A DNA stretch of 64,000 bases from Pyrocephalus nanus (Eukaryota > Chordata > Aves > Passeriformes > Tyrannidae), in assembly GCA_038380795.1 (NCBI GenBank), contig CM076260.1, positions 82,559,843 through 82,623,842 of the forward strand. Reading direction: 5' to 3'. A program made the translations under genes and the position numbers. The notes beneath the pieces were generated by a model. That model saw only the letters and a program-made list of their open reading frames with translations. It ran no database searches and was not told where the DNA came from. Of the stretch, positions 51,302 to 63,400 are shown piece after piece (position 1 is the first letter of the stretch; every line of letters begins with the position of its first letter).

Positions 51302-52552
51302 CTAGGGTGTTACTGGACAACGTAATTCAAGCACCACCACTGGCTGTGCTGGTAAAATTTGTCAATTAGATGAATATATGTGTATATTCATGCTAAAAAA
51401 ATAGAATGGGGATGCTCACTCTAAACCAATAAAATCTAAGGGATAACAAATTCTGTTTTGGCCACTGTAGTTTATTCTGCTTGGAGAACTTGTTATACCA
51501 GCACAAGAAAGAATCGTTAAATGGTTTGTAATATAATGCTACCCTGTGTTTACAGGAAAATTCCTCTTGTAAGATGGTGAGAATAAAAGCAGAAATATGA
51601 TCTTGTTTATAAACAATGCAGTGATGATGGGAAGAAAGAAGAGATTTTTATCTTGTATATGCTGTTAAGGAGAATGGTACTAATCTTGGTACTAATTCTG
51701 ATCTGCTTGGAAAAGGATGTTGGAAAATTGGAGGTGGTTCAAAAGAGAGGGAGGGAGAGATGTATCTGAAGGCTTAAAATTACTCCCCCGCCATAACCAC
51801 ATGAGGAATTCCCCCTGTTCACTTCCATCAAAAAGGATGACTGAGAAACAACTTGGTTAGTATTCAAGTCCCTTAACAAGGATGAAGGTTGCTGTTTGAT
51901 AAAGGGCCTTTGTAATCTCACAGACTGATAAAGGACAAAATAATAACTGGAGACTGGGGCCAATTGCTCAAATTAGACCTTCTTCTTTTTTTTTCCGGAC
52001 CAGGTTGGCTTTCCTTTGTTTCTTTTTCTTACAAGCTAAAATGAAAACTCCTAAATAGGTGAATTACTTAAATCATTTAAATATAATGCACAAGTACTTC
52101 AATGGTTTAAAGTTAGTGGTTGTGTTACCTGGTTAATGATTTACTCCAGCTCAATCTATTTGAAAATGTACCTGGCAGGGAAAAGTGACAAGATTTAAAG
52201 GTATCAACAATTAAAAATCATTTCTGGAACTTGTTTTTTCTTTATTTGTGAATGTAGGTTTTCAGGGGGGGAAAAAGAGGAGGATACTGGAGAAAAGGAA
52301 AATACCTGGAGAGAAAGGCACTGTATGCAGCCTGTCCCTGTCTGTGCTTACATTTAATGACAATTAACATTTCTTCAGTGGAAGAAGTAGTATACCAGCT
52401 CATTAGTACACCAGCTTCAGTAGTTGTCTTTGATTTACATGGTAAAAAGTGTTTTATAGCAAGGGAAATGAAAACGTGTCCTTACATGATTTTTCTTGCT
52501 ATTCACTTTCCCTTCCAAAGACAACTGATAATGACTTAGTCACTTTGCGGTG

Positions 52553-52606
52553 TGTGGGGGTTTTGTGTTTTTGATTGTTTGTTTTTTTGTTGTTTGTTTG
52601 TTTTTA
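52553..52606 (+). repeat. T/G-rich low-complexity tract
   Basis: GTGTGGGGGTTTTGTG is followed by TTTG-type units. Confidence 0.85.
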
Positions 52607-52739
52607 ATTATTTCTCCCTCGCTAGTGTACATCTGAGATTATCCCAGCCTTCCTTGTCATTCTTTTATGTATCTGTAGTACGGATCATATTCACATTTTC
52701 TTACCAGAATTTAGGATGTTTCAATTAGCAGTACCTTGG

Positions 52740-53660
52740 AGTATTTAGCCAGTAATAATCTGGAAGGATATATTGAATGGAACTCTGCAGGGCTATCTTC
52801 CATCTCTGCTACTACACAATATTTTCATAAATTAATTGAATGTATGCTTTCTGCATCCACAGATGATGCTAAACTGGTATGCTGCAGAGGTCAACATTAA
52901 ATTTCCAGGTGATGCTGACCATTTGAAGTGTTTGAAGTTAGTAGAATGCAATGCAGTGAGCGCGAAGACTTTGCCATTGTAGGGCATAACCAAGACAAAG
53001 ATACAGAATAACTAGTTAGACAACAGTTATTCACTAAAGCAGCTGGGTTTTTGGTGGACCACAAATGAAGCATAAGCCAGCAATATTGTGATGATGAAAG
53101 TAAAATGCGGAGAAAGAGAAATTGAGATGTCAGCTTGAAAATTGTCTTTGCTTTTGAACATATTTAAAGAAGAATTTGAGCTGAGGGGAGGAAGACCAGA
53201 AAAGGAGGTTGGGGGAAAGAAACTATCTGGGTTCCAGAAAACATGCCCTGTGTTGAAAGACTAAAATACTTGTATTATTCAATCTGAAGAAGGCTGAAAG
53301 GAGATGTAGAAGGCATAAGATAATTACTTGTATTAATCAGGACCGAGATTGGAGCAGGGGAGACTTTAGGTGCATCATCTTTGATGACTAATGTCTGTGA
53401 AGTAAATGAATTTATGCAGTCTGCATGTACAGGGAGTTTTAAGAGAAGGGTGGGCAAACATCTTCACAAGTAGCACAAGGCATCTGTGTCTTTTCAGGAC
53501 AATGGAGAAATGAATGAACTGCATCCTCTTGACCTGTGCTTCTGTAGCTTTGGGAAAGATTTGGGATTCTTTTTTCCTTCATTTTCTAAAACATGTCTAT
53601 GATAACAGGATAGAATAAGTTAGACTTGATCTAGGAAAGTTGGGTGAATGCAGTTTGAGA
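52740..53660 (+). mobile_element. Old, decayed CR1 LINE fragment
   Basis: Fragments of the CR1 consensus appear in order on the + strand: a stretch around CATCCACAGATGATGC (about 52855), CATAAGCCAGCAATATTGTG (about 53070), GAAGAAGGCTGAAAGGAGAT (about 53286), TTTTAAGAGAAGGGTGGGCAAACATC (split region about 53438-53462), and a GTTAGACTTGATCTAGGAAA end (about 53618). The frame is destroyed by many stops and indels. Boundaries are approximate. Confidence 0.6.
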
Positions 53661-53685
53661 GAACTGAAGTGCAATTAGCCTGATT

Positions 53686-53733
53686 GTTTTTATAGAGTAA
53701 TTAAATCTAGTTTTTATAAAGTAATTAAATCTG
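53686..53733 (+). repeat. Tandem duplication of a 24-bp unit
   Basis: GTTTTTATAGAGTAATTAAA plus TCTA is repeated with two base differences. Confidence 0.85.
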
Positions 53734-56700
53734 TAGCTTTAATCAGAAAGGTGCAAATTCTTTGATGAAAGGAGAAGCAAAGAGGCAAGAACTTCTAATC
53801 TGATCAGGGAAGTTGACTTTAATACAGGTGAATTCAAAGGCTGGGCCTCTTATAAACAATCTGGAGGGAGAAGTGTTACCACCTGATTTGGTTAAAGCTA
53901 CTCAGAGGTGGTGGCTCCATAAGCAGAGAGCTGGTGGCCTGGTCTTGAAGTGGACAGACCTGTGGTCTCATCTTCACAGTCTGATAGTTGATATGGACAC
54001 CTAAGTCCACGGGAACGTGAGAGGTAAGCTTTGTACTGATTTGCCTGCTGCTTTTCTTGTACCTGAGGGCTTGGTTAGGCTGGGGTTTGTTTTGTAGCAT
54101 TCAGGAGTTGTGACTTCATGAGTTCAGGCCCCTGTTATAAAACCTGTAAAAACACGTTTTACACTGATGTTGTTTCAGGCATAGGGAAAGTAACAGTGTT
54201 GACAAGGATACTCTCAACAGTTCACATGCTGAAAGCTACTGGTAGCTAAAACCTAAAATGAAGTTCTAAAGCCTGATTCTTCTATGCTTGCAGATACTTC
54301 GGGATGTAGGAAAGTTGCAGCAGCTTACTGTGTAGTTGGTGTCTTTCTTTTGCTATGTTACTGTATTTTCATTTTGTTATTTAAATAATGTACAGACTCT
54401 GTTTTCCCCTACTGACTTGCTCCACAAGTGCTATGTTAAATTATGTTTTGGAAAGGGGTTTCTCCAAAGTTCACATGCTTCTAGTCAGTGATGTGCAAGG
54501 CAGAGCCCATGATAGAGATTGCCCTGTAGAAAGCCCATAGGCTTTCCAGCACAAGCAGTTGCTTCTGGCTCTGCTCTGTGGAACTGTGGTTTTCTTTCCA
54601 TCATTTTTTTTTTTCCTTAGGACACTGCTTAAGGATCTGGGTCTCTTAGGATTTGTGCTCAAATAAAAGTCTGCACCTTGACCCTTATTTGTCTCTGGCT
54701 TTGCAAGCTTAGCTGTTGAGATATTTGCTGATGGTCTGTCCTTTTAAAATGGACTGTGGAATAAACTAAGGCATCCATGGAAAGCTTTGAGCTGTGTAGA
54801 AGGTGATGATTGCAGAGTGGGCAGAAGGAGGATTGAGAAGTACCTCTAAAAATATTAGTCTTTGTTACCAAGCAAAACACTTAAATGAGAGTGTGAAGTG
54901 ATAGGAATGAAAATGAGAAAGTGTTATAGCCAAGCTGAAACTTGAATTTTCACTGCCTGAAATTTCTCTGGTTTGGCTCATGCTTGGATCTTGTTAGGAG
55001 AGGGATATCTTTTCAACCAGAAGAAAAACCCTTTCATGTTGTTTTTCTCTTAAATTAAGGTCTGCCATCATAGGCTGGCAGTCCAGGATTGTAGACTTTT
55101 GGTTTTCTGGTAATTTCTTATTCAGCTTTCCAGTTTGGCTGTATAATCACTTAGTTACTGAGCTGAAATTGCTTAAAACAGAGACTCTTTTAGCAGTAAG
55201 ATCAGAAAAAGGTCTCCTTTAAGATAAGACCAACTTTATGGTGTGGCCTGGTAAAAAGATTGCAGTGTGATCTGTCCCTTCTCTTAGCCCATGTGTACTT
55301 GTGATTCCATTAAATATTGTTGAATACAGGGAGTGTGTTAAGATTCTTGTGAAAATTCTGTGGACTAGTTTTGCAGGATTTGAGCTGGAGGCTTAGTCTT
55401 GTTAAACTTTTATTCGTTTGCTAAAGCTTGATTTAAATTTTTTTTTCTTAAATACTACATGGATATGTATTGATATAGGTTCTTCTTTATTTAATGTAAA
55501 TGAAATATGAATAACAATATTATTTCAGCTAAGTGACTATCTCCAGATTTATTATATATTTCAGCTGTTCAAAGTAGCTTAAAATCTGTACTCCTTTGGG
55601 CAATAGTTGACAAAGAGGATAGGTATGCAGGAGCAAAATACAGTTGCTCTGAAACGTATGTTATGTTGTACGTGGAAAGCCTGTCCATTGAGGAGAGAAC
55701 CCTTTTATTTACAAAGTGTAATTTGCAGATTTCCAATGCAGTGGCCAGTGAAAACTGCTGCAAGCCTTTGTCTTCAGCAGATAAAACAACACTTGCACTA
55801 AGCATATAATTGTGCAAGTTCCTGTCTTCACATGCAAAGCCTCTTGCAGTGGCCAAATGGAAGGCAAGGCCTTCCCAGTTAAAGGGACTGCTGTATAGAG
55901 GGGGATTATAATTCTGGATAGTGGAGTCTCTTGCAGCATGCTCTGAGGCAGTGTGGTTTCACACTGCCCCTTACTGGGGCTCTCTTGTAGCACAAGAACT
56001 AAAGGAGATCAGGATGCTCAAAAGTTTGCTCTACCTACAGAGTTTTGGCATTTTTTTCCTCCTGAAGTATGAGCTAAATAAAATGAAGTGCTTTTTTTGT
56101 ATGTCAAAATGGTCTATTTATACTGAAGTTATTTTATGTTTTATTTTTAATGTTTCTTCATGTTCACATATTTCATTGTGTCCTTCGGGGTTTTTTTAAA
56201 TCTTGTGGAGTTCAGTAATAAAGGTATTTGATACACATTCAAACTGGTGGAAGCCATGGAAGCTTTGAATGAACTAGGATTTGTCTTTCGTTTTTAAACT
56301 AGTGACCAACAAACATGACTTCGGACCACAATGATGCTACATTGCCATTCATTCCAGACTGAAACATCTGAAAGAATGAGGAATCAGAAGGAGAGAGAAT
56401 TTGGACTGTTATTTCTGTGAAGTGAGATAGAGCTGAGTTCACTAGATAAACATAAAACAACCTCACCACTCGTCTTTGTTTGATAATAGTCTTCTCTCTA
56501 GAGCTGAGGACATTTTGTTTAGCTAAATGGGTTGCCTGGGCAGAACAATAATAAGAGGGAGAAACAATGCAGTAAATGTTACAGTTTAAAACTGCAAGGT
56601 AACTGACTTGACTCATCAGTTCTGTTCCCTTTGAATGTGGCACAAGTAGTGATCTTATTTAGGAGTTACTTTTGTAATTTACAGTACTGACATGGAGTTA

Positions 56701-58482
56701 AGTTGGCGAAGTTTTGGAATGTAATGGGAATCGCCTAGTATTCTGTAAATCCTAGTGAAATACCATTTTGTTGTATAAAGAGAAGCTTTGAAGGGCTTCT
56801 AACTGATTGATGTGATCAACTGTATTTTCAAAATTGATCTTAAAAATATAAAATGTCCTCAGAAATTGTTGAACGTTGAGCTTATTTTGTATTTCAACTT
56901 TCATCTGTTTACATCTGATATACTTGGAGGGGGGAGGGAGGGCTTTTCAATGTTATCTGAAGTGCAATAGGTATCCAGTGGGAATCAAAAAACCAAAACA
57001 CTAAACTGGCTAGATTCCCAGCTCCCCTTGTGATGCCCAGTTAAGTACCCCACTGTAGGAACTAATTACTTGGGTTAAAGGATTTATGAAAATGCTTAAA
57101 TACTACTTGACAGTCTGGATGTATAGCCATACAGTACTAGGTTTTTAAAACTGGTGGTTCTTACTGAGCTTAATTTGATGAAGGAAAATATCTGCCAAGG
57201 CATGGATAGAAGGCAGCAAAAGTAACTCTCGTTACAGAGAGCTTCCCTTCACTTTTTGTGTAGACCAGTCTTTTTGCAAGCTCTTTACAGAGTGAGGATG
57301 GCCATGGACAAAGTATGAGGGATTTGTAGCTGAGTATTCTGATGAGGAGAAGTGATCTGTGGTGCTTGGACTTCATAGAAGAAAGTATAAAAATGTCCAG
57401 GAGAAAATAACGCATTTATTCTGAGATTGCTCGGGGGTCAGGAACTGGTACTGTAAGGCAGAAATACACTGTTAAAGTATTAATGAAGAGTGTTTCCCAT
57501 AACTTGTTGACCCAACAGCCTGTTAGCCCTTGTTAACTCTATCAGGCTTCTCAAAGACCATGGTCTAATAGGACAATGTGGTTTGCAAACGCTGTTTCTT
57601 TTGGTTGCAGAGAGCAATTCGGAGTCACTGTGGCCTCACAACCTGCATAATTTATGGGCTAGGCTATAACTAATTGCTGTGAAGAACTGATATAGTCTAA
57701 AGATTGTAGTCATAAGAATCAGTCTCTTCTATGACATCTGCATTTGGAGGTTCCTAAGGAATTGTAAAGACCTGGACTTGTTCTTTTTTCAAGTACCTAA
57801 AACTACCAGTTTAAATGGGCACAATTGTCAGAAATGTTATTAGTGACAGTTTGTGAGAGTTCCAGCACTAAATGGGGGTATCTGAAGTTATCTGATTCAA
57901 GGGGGTCTACTCCATTTCCCAAATGGTTACCTGAATGACTCTGCCAGTCTTTCTAGATCTACCAAAAAATTAATGTTGTTGAATGTTATGTATTTCTGCG
58001 CATGCTCTCAAAGGCCAGCATTTTTAATGCCAGAATAAGCAGAAGAAAGATTGAAATAGTGGTATTTATCAAATGAATTGTGCTCAGCAACTGTGTCTGA
58101 GAAACTCTGACTTCAAAAAAAGCAATGAACTCAGAGAAAGGTTAGCTAGCCCTCGTTAATATAAACTCTTTTATCCTGCCTAATGAAGGGAAGCAACATC
58201 ATAAAGCTAATCTGCAGACTGGAACTGTCAGTACCATTACCAATTTTAGGTTTTGGTAAAAACAAAACTGAATGAATTAATGATAACCTGATTTTTTATT
58301 TTTTTTTTAAATCCCATGCAGGTTTCCTCAAGTTCTGGAAGTAGCAGGGCATTTGGTTGCTTCCTGATCACAAAACTTGTGCTCTACCTTGCAAAGAGCT
58401 GAAGTGGGAGATATTCACCTTCACGTATTCCGCAGTTCTCTATATTAGAAGAAAGAGACTTTGTGTGCAAAAGTGGTTCAAG

Positions 58483-58494
58483 ATGATGATGTAA
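58483..58494 (+). CDS. Minimal upstream ORF (three Met codons then stop)
   Basis: ATG ATG ATG TAA lies 108 bases before the CDC42EP3 start and in the same frame. The preceding bases place A at -3 of the first ATG (TTCAAG before it), a usable context. Whether it is translated depends on which acceptor is used: it is present only if exon 2 starts at 58322. Near start-stop uORFs can stall or capture scanning ribosomes, so it may dampen CDC42EP3 translation; this is inference. Confidence 0.4.
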   Translation: MMM

Positions 58495-58560
58495 TATTGA
58501 TAAAGCTGAAGATCTCCTGAGAATAACTGACTTTGTAAGAGGCTTCTCCTTCCCCACCCC

Positions 58561-58590
58561 TTTTTTTTTTTAAATAACTACTTCTCTCAG
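58561..58590 (+). promoter_or_regulatory. Candidate alternative splice acceptor just before the start codon
   Basis: A run of T residues followed by TTCTCTCAG ends at 58590, 12 bases upstream of the ATG. It resembles a 3' splice site but also fits a simple pyrimidine-rich leader. Use of this site would remove the upstream ORF. Confidence 0.35.
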
Positions 58591-58602
58591 TCTACAAGCA
58601 AG

Positions 58603-59370
58603 ATGCCAGCCAAGACACCCATCTACTTAAAAGCTGCTAACAATAAGAAAGGGAAGAAATTCAAACTAAGGGATATCTTATCTCCTGATATGATCAGTCC
58701 CCCCCTTGGAGATTTTCGTCACACCATACACATTGGAAAAGAGGGACAACACGATGTTTTTGGAGACATCTCCTTTCTTCAGGGCAACTATGAGCTTTTG
58801 CCTGGAAATGAAGGTGAAACCAGAGTTAGCCAGTCTGGTCTCCACAATGAATTCTTAAGGGCAAACAGCACTTCTGAATCCATGTTTACAGAAACTCCAT
58901 CACCAGTGCTCAAAAATGCTATTTCCCTTCCTGCCATTGGTGGTTCTCAAGCCCTTACTTTGCCCTTATTGTCACCAGTGACTTTTAATTCAAAGCAAGA
59001 ATCCATCAGGTCATCAAGAAATCCTAGGCTTAGCTGTGAGCCAGTAATAGAAGAAAAATTGCAGGAAAAAAGTAAACAGATGGAGGATGGAGAAACATAC
59101 AAAGATGACATATGGGACCAAAATGGTTCTTCGTCGCATTTTACTAATGGTAGCGACAGTCACTCTTCCAGTTTTTCGGAACGATGCACTGATTGGCAAA
59201 CAGTTGATTTATTTGATGACAGTCAGCTTTCATGTGAACTAACCAAGACAAAGACTAAGTCAGAAGAATCCCTTTCAGATCTTACAGGCTCTCTTCTCTC
59301 ACTACAGCTTGACTTGGGGCCTTCACTTTTGGATGAGGTTCTCAATGTAATGGACAAGAATAAATCTTAG
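58603..59370 (+). CDS. CDC42EP3: CDC42 effector protein 3 (CDC42EP3 / BORG2), complete, 255 aa
   Basis: This is an effector of the Rho-family GTPase CDC42 that acts in the cytoplasm and at septin and actin structures, where BORG proteins bind septins and promote filament assembly and cell-shape change. Seen: a lysine-rich N-terminus (residues 10-22), then a CRIB motif at about residues 31-45 with the consensus I31, S32, P34, F38, H40, H43 and G45, continuing into the conserved DVFGD stretch (51-55). A serine/proline segment with [11 protein letters not shown] (about 100-110) and [10 protein letters not shown] (121-130) follows, then a variable acidic, serine-rich middle (about 135-215). The end is the highly conserved [19 protein letters not shown] block (219-237) and [14 protein letters not shown] tail. 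Length is about that of the mammalian protein (I recall 254 aa). The start has A at -3 and opens with the family's [10 protein letters not shown]. The whole frame is in one exon, normal for this gene. I recognise the protein directly; closest alternatives are other CDC42EP paralogues, but N- and C-termini fit EP3. Confidence 0.97.
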   Translation: MPAKTPIYLKAANNKKGKKFKLRDILSPDMISPPLGDFRHTIHIGKEGQHDVFGDISFLQGNYELLPGNEGETRVSQSGLHNEFLRANSTSESMFTETPSPVLKNAISLPAIGGSQALTLPLLSPVTFNSKQESIRSSRNPRLSCEPVIEEKLQEKSKQMEDGETYKDDIWDQNGSSSHFTNGSDSHSSSFSERCTDWQTVDLFDDSQLSCELTKTKTKSEESLSDLTGSLLSLQLDLGPSLLDEVLNVMDKNKS

Positions 59371-59579
59371 AACTGGTACTCCCTTTCTTCTTTATAAGTG
59401 ATTCACGTAAAAGCAAACAAACAAAAAGACCGTAGTTCAAAAGTAGATACTTAAAAAATCAGCTGTATTTGCAGTTGTTTGACGGGTTTTCTAAAAATAT
59501 TCTTAAAATACTATTTTTTTACCTATTGTTTTTCATGATTTTTACTACAATAAATTCTCATATCAGGAAGGTAAATTTG

Positions 59580-59585
59580 AATAAA
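59580..59585 (+). terminator. Proximal poly(A) signal AATAAA
   Basis: AATAAA lies at 59580-59585, with another at 59549-59554. A TGTGTTT downstream element lies about 20 bases after the second. This would give a short 3' UTR of about 230 nt. Confidence 0.5.
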
Positions 59586-60421
59586 CATTTTCAACAAATA
59601 CAAAATGTGTTTAAGTACCAGTATTAATGATCAGAAACTTAAGATGCAGAGTTTGAGGATGATACTGATTGTGACATTTGGTTAGTTCACTTCTACGGGC
59701 TTCTGAATATGTGAGAATCTCTTAAGTGTCAGAAAGGAGACTGATATTAATTATTCACTTTTATAAATTATTACAACCTCACTTTACGTGTAGGCCTTTT
59801 TCTAGAACCTTGTGTTTGAGGGTTTGATAGTGTTTTTCTTCATTTTCCATAGTACCATATCTGTTATAAATTCACCATAACTACTTTCTTGGTCTTATAC
59901 TACCACTCCATATTCAGATAAGAACAGTTTGAAGGCATTTTCAGCTTGGACACCTGGTCCAGAGTCTCAGCTGCTTTAAATGAGTATGCACAAATTAACA
60001 CACGCTGAGGCTTGGGCCTGACACCATATATGAAATGATATGTTGTAAACAGTGACACATGCAAGATATTATGGTTAAATTATTTTTAAAAGTTGATATA
60101 TATTTTCTGTGTGCATATTGGCTTTTTACTGCAGGGCCTACACATCCAGTATCTCATCAAAATAGTTGCTTGGCATTATTGGTGCTCTTCTGAAAAGTGT
60201 ATATTTGTGTGTTTGAAAAGAAGTATGTATTGATACTCCGCGCTTTTTTCTTCATTTATTTCCACAACATGCTTAAACTTGCGACTGATTATTTTAATTT
60301 TTGAAGAAGGCACTGGTTATTCACAATGCTTGTGATGTGTGCTGCAACAGCCAATGTTTCGGGAAATGTGGATCCTTCAATACAGTACCTACGTGGATTG
60401 CATAAATATCTTGTGCAATAC

Positions 60422-60427
60422 AATAAA
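60422..60427 (+). terminator. Distal poly(A) signal AATAAA
   Basis: AATAAA is followed within 20-35 bases by the GT-rich stretch TGCTGTGTCCTTGTG, the classic arrangement of a cleavage and polyadenylation site. Predicted cleavage is near 60440-60445. This gives a 3' UTR of about 1.07 kb. Confidence 0.6.
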
Positions 60428-60445
60428 AAACCCTTTAAATTGCTG

Positions 60446-63400
60446 TGTCCTTGTGATTCACTGCATAGCTTCACCACAACACAAAGTGTTGTTTTCTGCT
60501 GTAACGAACCAGAGTAGTTGCAGAAATATGAGACCAAGGGGCACATCAATTCTGCTATCTGAATTCAGTTGACTTCTCCAATTCATCTCCCTGGTTCCTG
60601 AGATTTCAAGGGCAAACTCCAAGTGGAGAGGACCCTCTGGAATATACACTGATTTTAAGTTAACTGGAGATAGGAGAATAATACTTTAGTCCCAGTGAAG
60701 TTAATGGCAGACTTCCAGCAGCTTTCAGTAAAGTCTTCAGGTAAAATCCCAACACAATTTGGAGACTGTTCTTTGTTAGATAACCATATTTATCTGTATC
60801 TTCCTATCAGAACTTATGGGATATTTTAAGATGTATATTATATTTATCCTTAAAATTTCAAGAGAGTCAATGCCAACTAAAAACATTCCTTCAGTGTGTT
60901 TTAGGAACACAGTCATTACCCGTGTTTCCGGTTAAACACATCTATTATTATAGCTGCATGTCCCATTGGTGCACAGTCTTCCATGTTATTCCTGTAAATG
61001 AGGAAGTGTGATGTAGAATACCCAAGAACTGTGTTAAAATAATGTTTAGTTGCCTTCAACTTCATTTTCTTTGTCTGTAAGCCTGGATTAGATTTTCAGG
61101 GCATTCATGATCCAAGGAGAATGGTGGTTCTGTGATTATAGTGCTTTTTTGGTTTTAGAAATCAGTTTCAAGACTCTGCTTGGCCACATGTTTCTTATGG
61201 AGCCTGGGGATTTAAAACTTGGAGAGAATTTAGGCCAAAACTTTCACTGGATAAATCTGTCACTCGTTAGCATAAGGGAAGTTTGGGTGAAATGAGGAAT
61301 TAAGACATTTTCTGTGTAGTCCAGCTTCAAATACCATGATTAAAACATTAAAAGTATTTGCTGAGTGGAAGTCATTATCTTGCAGAACTTTCCAAGAAAG
61401 TATTCTCTAGAAAGCAAAACCAGATTCTAATAGCAGCTGTTGCAGTCATGTAATTTTTGCTTTGTCCTGCTTTATACTTGATTTCCTGGCTTTGGCTGCT
61501 GAAAAGTGCCCCACTATTACAGGATTTTTTGGTCTGCATTGTTCTTTCTATGTGATTGTTCTTCTAAATTTGTAAATCCTTAAGTCTTGTGATGAGGGTG
61601 GGTGGTCTGAACTAAAATAATAGCCATCGCTCCAGGCAAAAAGAACTACTGTGTTTTGGAGAAGCTTTCTTCAAGTCAGGAGCAGGACTTTTACACTGGC
61701 AAAGCAGATTTCATATTTTTTTAAAGCCTTCTTATTACTTCTCTCAGAAGCTGGATCCCTGAATTGTTCAGATCTGCTCAATCTTACATGTAAAGACTTA
61801 AAAGGTGCAAAGTTGAAATGTCTCAGCTTCTGTTCTGACATGGTCTTCTGTAAAAAATTCCTGCTTTGTGTAATCTGATCTACCATCTCAGCTGTCAAAA
61901 TACAGCTTGTCATATCAAAACCTAAGTTTCTGGTTTGTGAGAACTTCAGCTCTCCTGAAGCCTTGAAAGTTAGACTTTCCAAGGGGGAGTTACTCAGCTT
62001 TTCCCGAAAACCAAGATCCTGCCTGGCTGGAACTGAGGACTGGAAGGAGTTTCCTTGGATACTGCATCAATTTTCTGTGGCCATGGGAAAAGGATGCTAA
62101 CTGCACAGGAAGTTCCATAGCTGCTTCACAAGTCTTCTGATATTACAGAAAGCACTTCCCTACCTCTTCTGCTAACTGAAGAACTACACTGGAGGCCTAA
62201 AGATGTAAACTAAACGTGCCAGAGGAAGAAAGCAGTAGCCATAAAGCATGTGCCTACTTCCAACATGAGTATTTGCTAAGTTTCACATCTGTGCAATTCT
62301 ACAAGCTGGGATATGCACAGTATGATAGAAAAACATACCAGAAAGTCCCAATAATCATCCAATTCAAGAACCCTAGCTCTGTCCCAGCTCCCCTGCCAGC
62401 CTTACTGAGGTGATCGGTGTTGTGCTGGGGATGGCCGTGGGAAGTGAAGAACAGGTCAGTTTCTAACAATGACTTAATTCAGACACTGAGAAATAAAACA
62501 AGCCCCCCAAGCTGGATCTCAGTGGAAGGATGGAAAGCAGCTTGGCAAAAGGCTGGCTGAAACCCTGAACTTGAATCCTCGCTCTTGAAAGTCCCATGTA
62601 CTGAGGGTATCTAGTTCATTTCACCTATTTACCCATACCCCTACAAAGTAAATACAGGACAGCACTATCTGGATTTGCTGGCAGATGGGTGTAAATAACT
62701 GTACAATATGTGAACATGATAGAAAAGGGCAGAAAATCTAAAAAAATAAAACAAACCACAAATCCAAACACAGTCATAAACAAGTCAAAACTTTGTTTAA
62801 GGATGATTTTACTTTATAGTCCTTTTTCCATTTTGCACTTATTGGTGTTAACAAGGAAGCTAATTATCAGGGTTAGACCTGAAGGGTGTTATCTAATTTG
62901 TATAAGAAATTCTGAACAAGCAACAGAAACAGGCGGAGGCCAAGTTTCAGAAAAACATGGGAGATACCAGCTCAATTTTTTTTTTAATTCCTGCTAAAAT
63001 TAGTGAGAGAAAAGACAGTTTGCATGGCTCTTTTTTTTGAGAATGTCATTCCTGACCAGAATTAGAAGCAGCTGTTTTATATGTCTAACAAAAATAAGCC
63101 AGATGGAAGCCTAGCAGAGAAGGTGCTGGATCTGGCATTGAGAGACCGAGTTTGGATGATGCAAGAAGAAGCTGAGAGAGAGAGAGATACACTGGACTTT
63201 ATTCCAAGGAGAGAAATAAATGGTTGCTGTAGATCAATTAAATTAGCAGTGACCTAACTTCTCTGCTTGCATCCATTTGCTTTTTCCTGTGAACACCAAG
63301 TGGATTAATACATCTGTTTCCTATAAACACTTTCTTTTTATATGTTTTTTAAAGGGGTTTCCTGACTCCAAATGTAGGGCTGGATCCCTAACTGCTTCTC

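Larger units (their letters stand above)
34717..58321 (+). other. CDC42EP3: CDC42EP3 intron 1 (about 23.6 kb, within the 5' UTR)
   Basis: The intron is bounded by GTAAGT at 34717 and by a polypyrimidine tract with CAG ending at 58321. No coding gene is recognisable inside it on either strand. It holds CR1 relics (42922-43260, 46662-46710, 52740-53660), T/G-rich low-complexity runs (39541-39637, 42629-42690, 51218-51301, 52553-52606), a C35 run (46276-46310) and candidate conserved blocks (46850-47610, 50800-51060). The remaining stretches (about 35.3-39.5, 39.7-42.6, 43.3-46.2, 47.7-50.8, 51.3-52.5 and 53.8-58.3 kb) look like unique, non-coding AT-rich sequence with nothing I can name. Confidence 0.75.
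58322..58602 (+). other. CDC42EP3: CDC42EP3 exon 2, 5' UTR part
   Basis: A pyrimidine-rich stretch followed by CAG at 58319-58321 forms a good 3' splice site 281 bases before the start codon. A second polypyrimidine tract and TCAG at 58587-58590 could act as an alternative acceptor that leaves only 12 nt of leader in this exon. The longer form carries an upstream run of three ATG codons followed immediately by TAA (58483-58494). Confidence 0.65.
59371..60445 (+). other. CDC42EP3: CDC42EP3 3' UTR (main form)
   Basis: This is AT-rich non-coding sequence after the TAG stop. It runs past two early AATAAA hexamers to a third one at 60422 that is followed by a GT-rich stretch. The block at about 60230-60440 looks less AT-monotonous and more constrained than its surroundings, as expected for a conserved 3' UTR end. 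A longer 3' UTR using later hexamers (62493, 63541) cannot be excluded. Confidence 0.6.
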
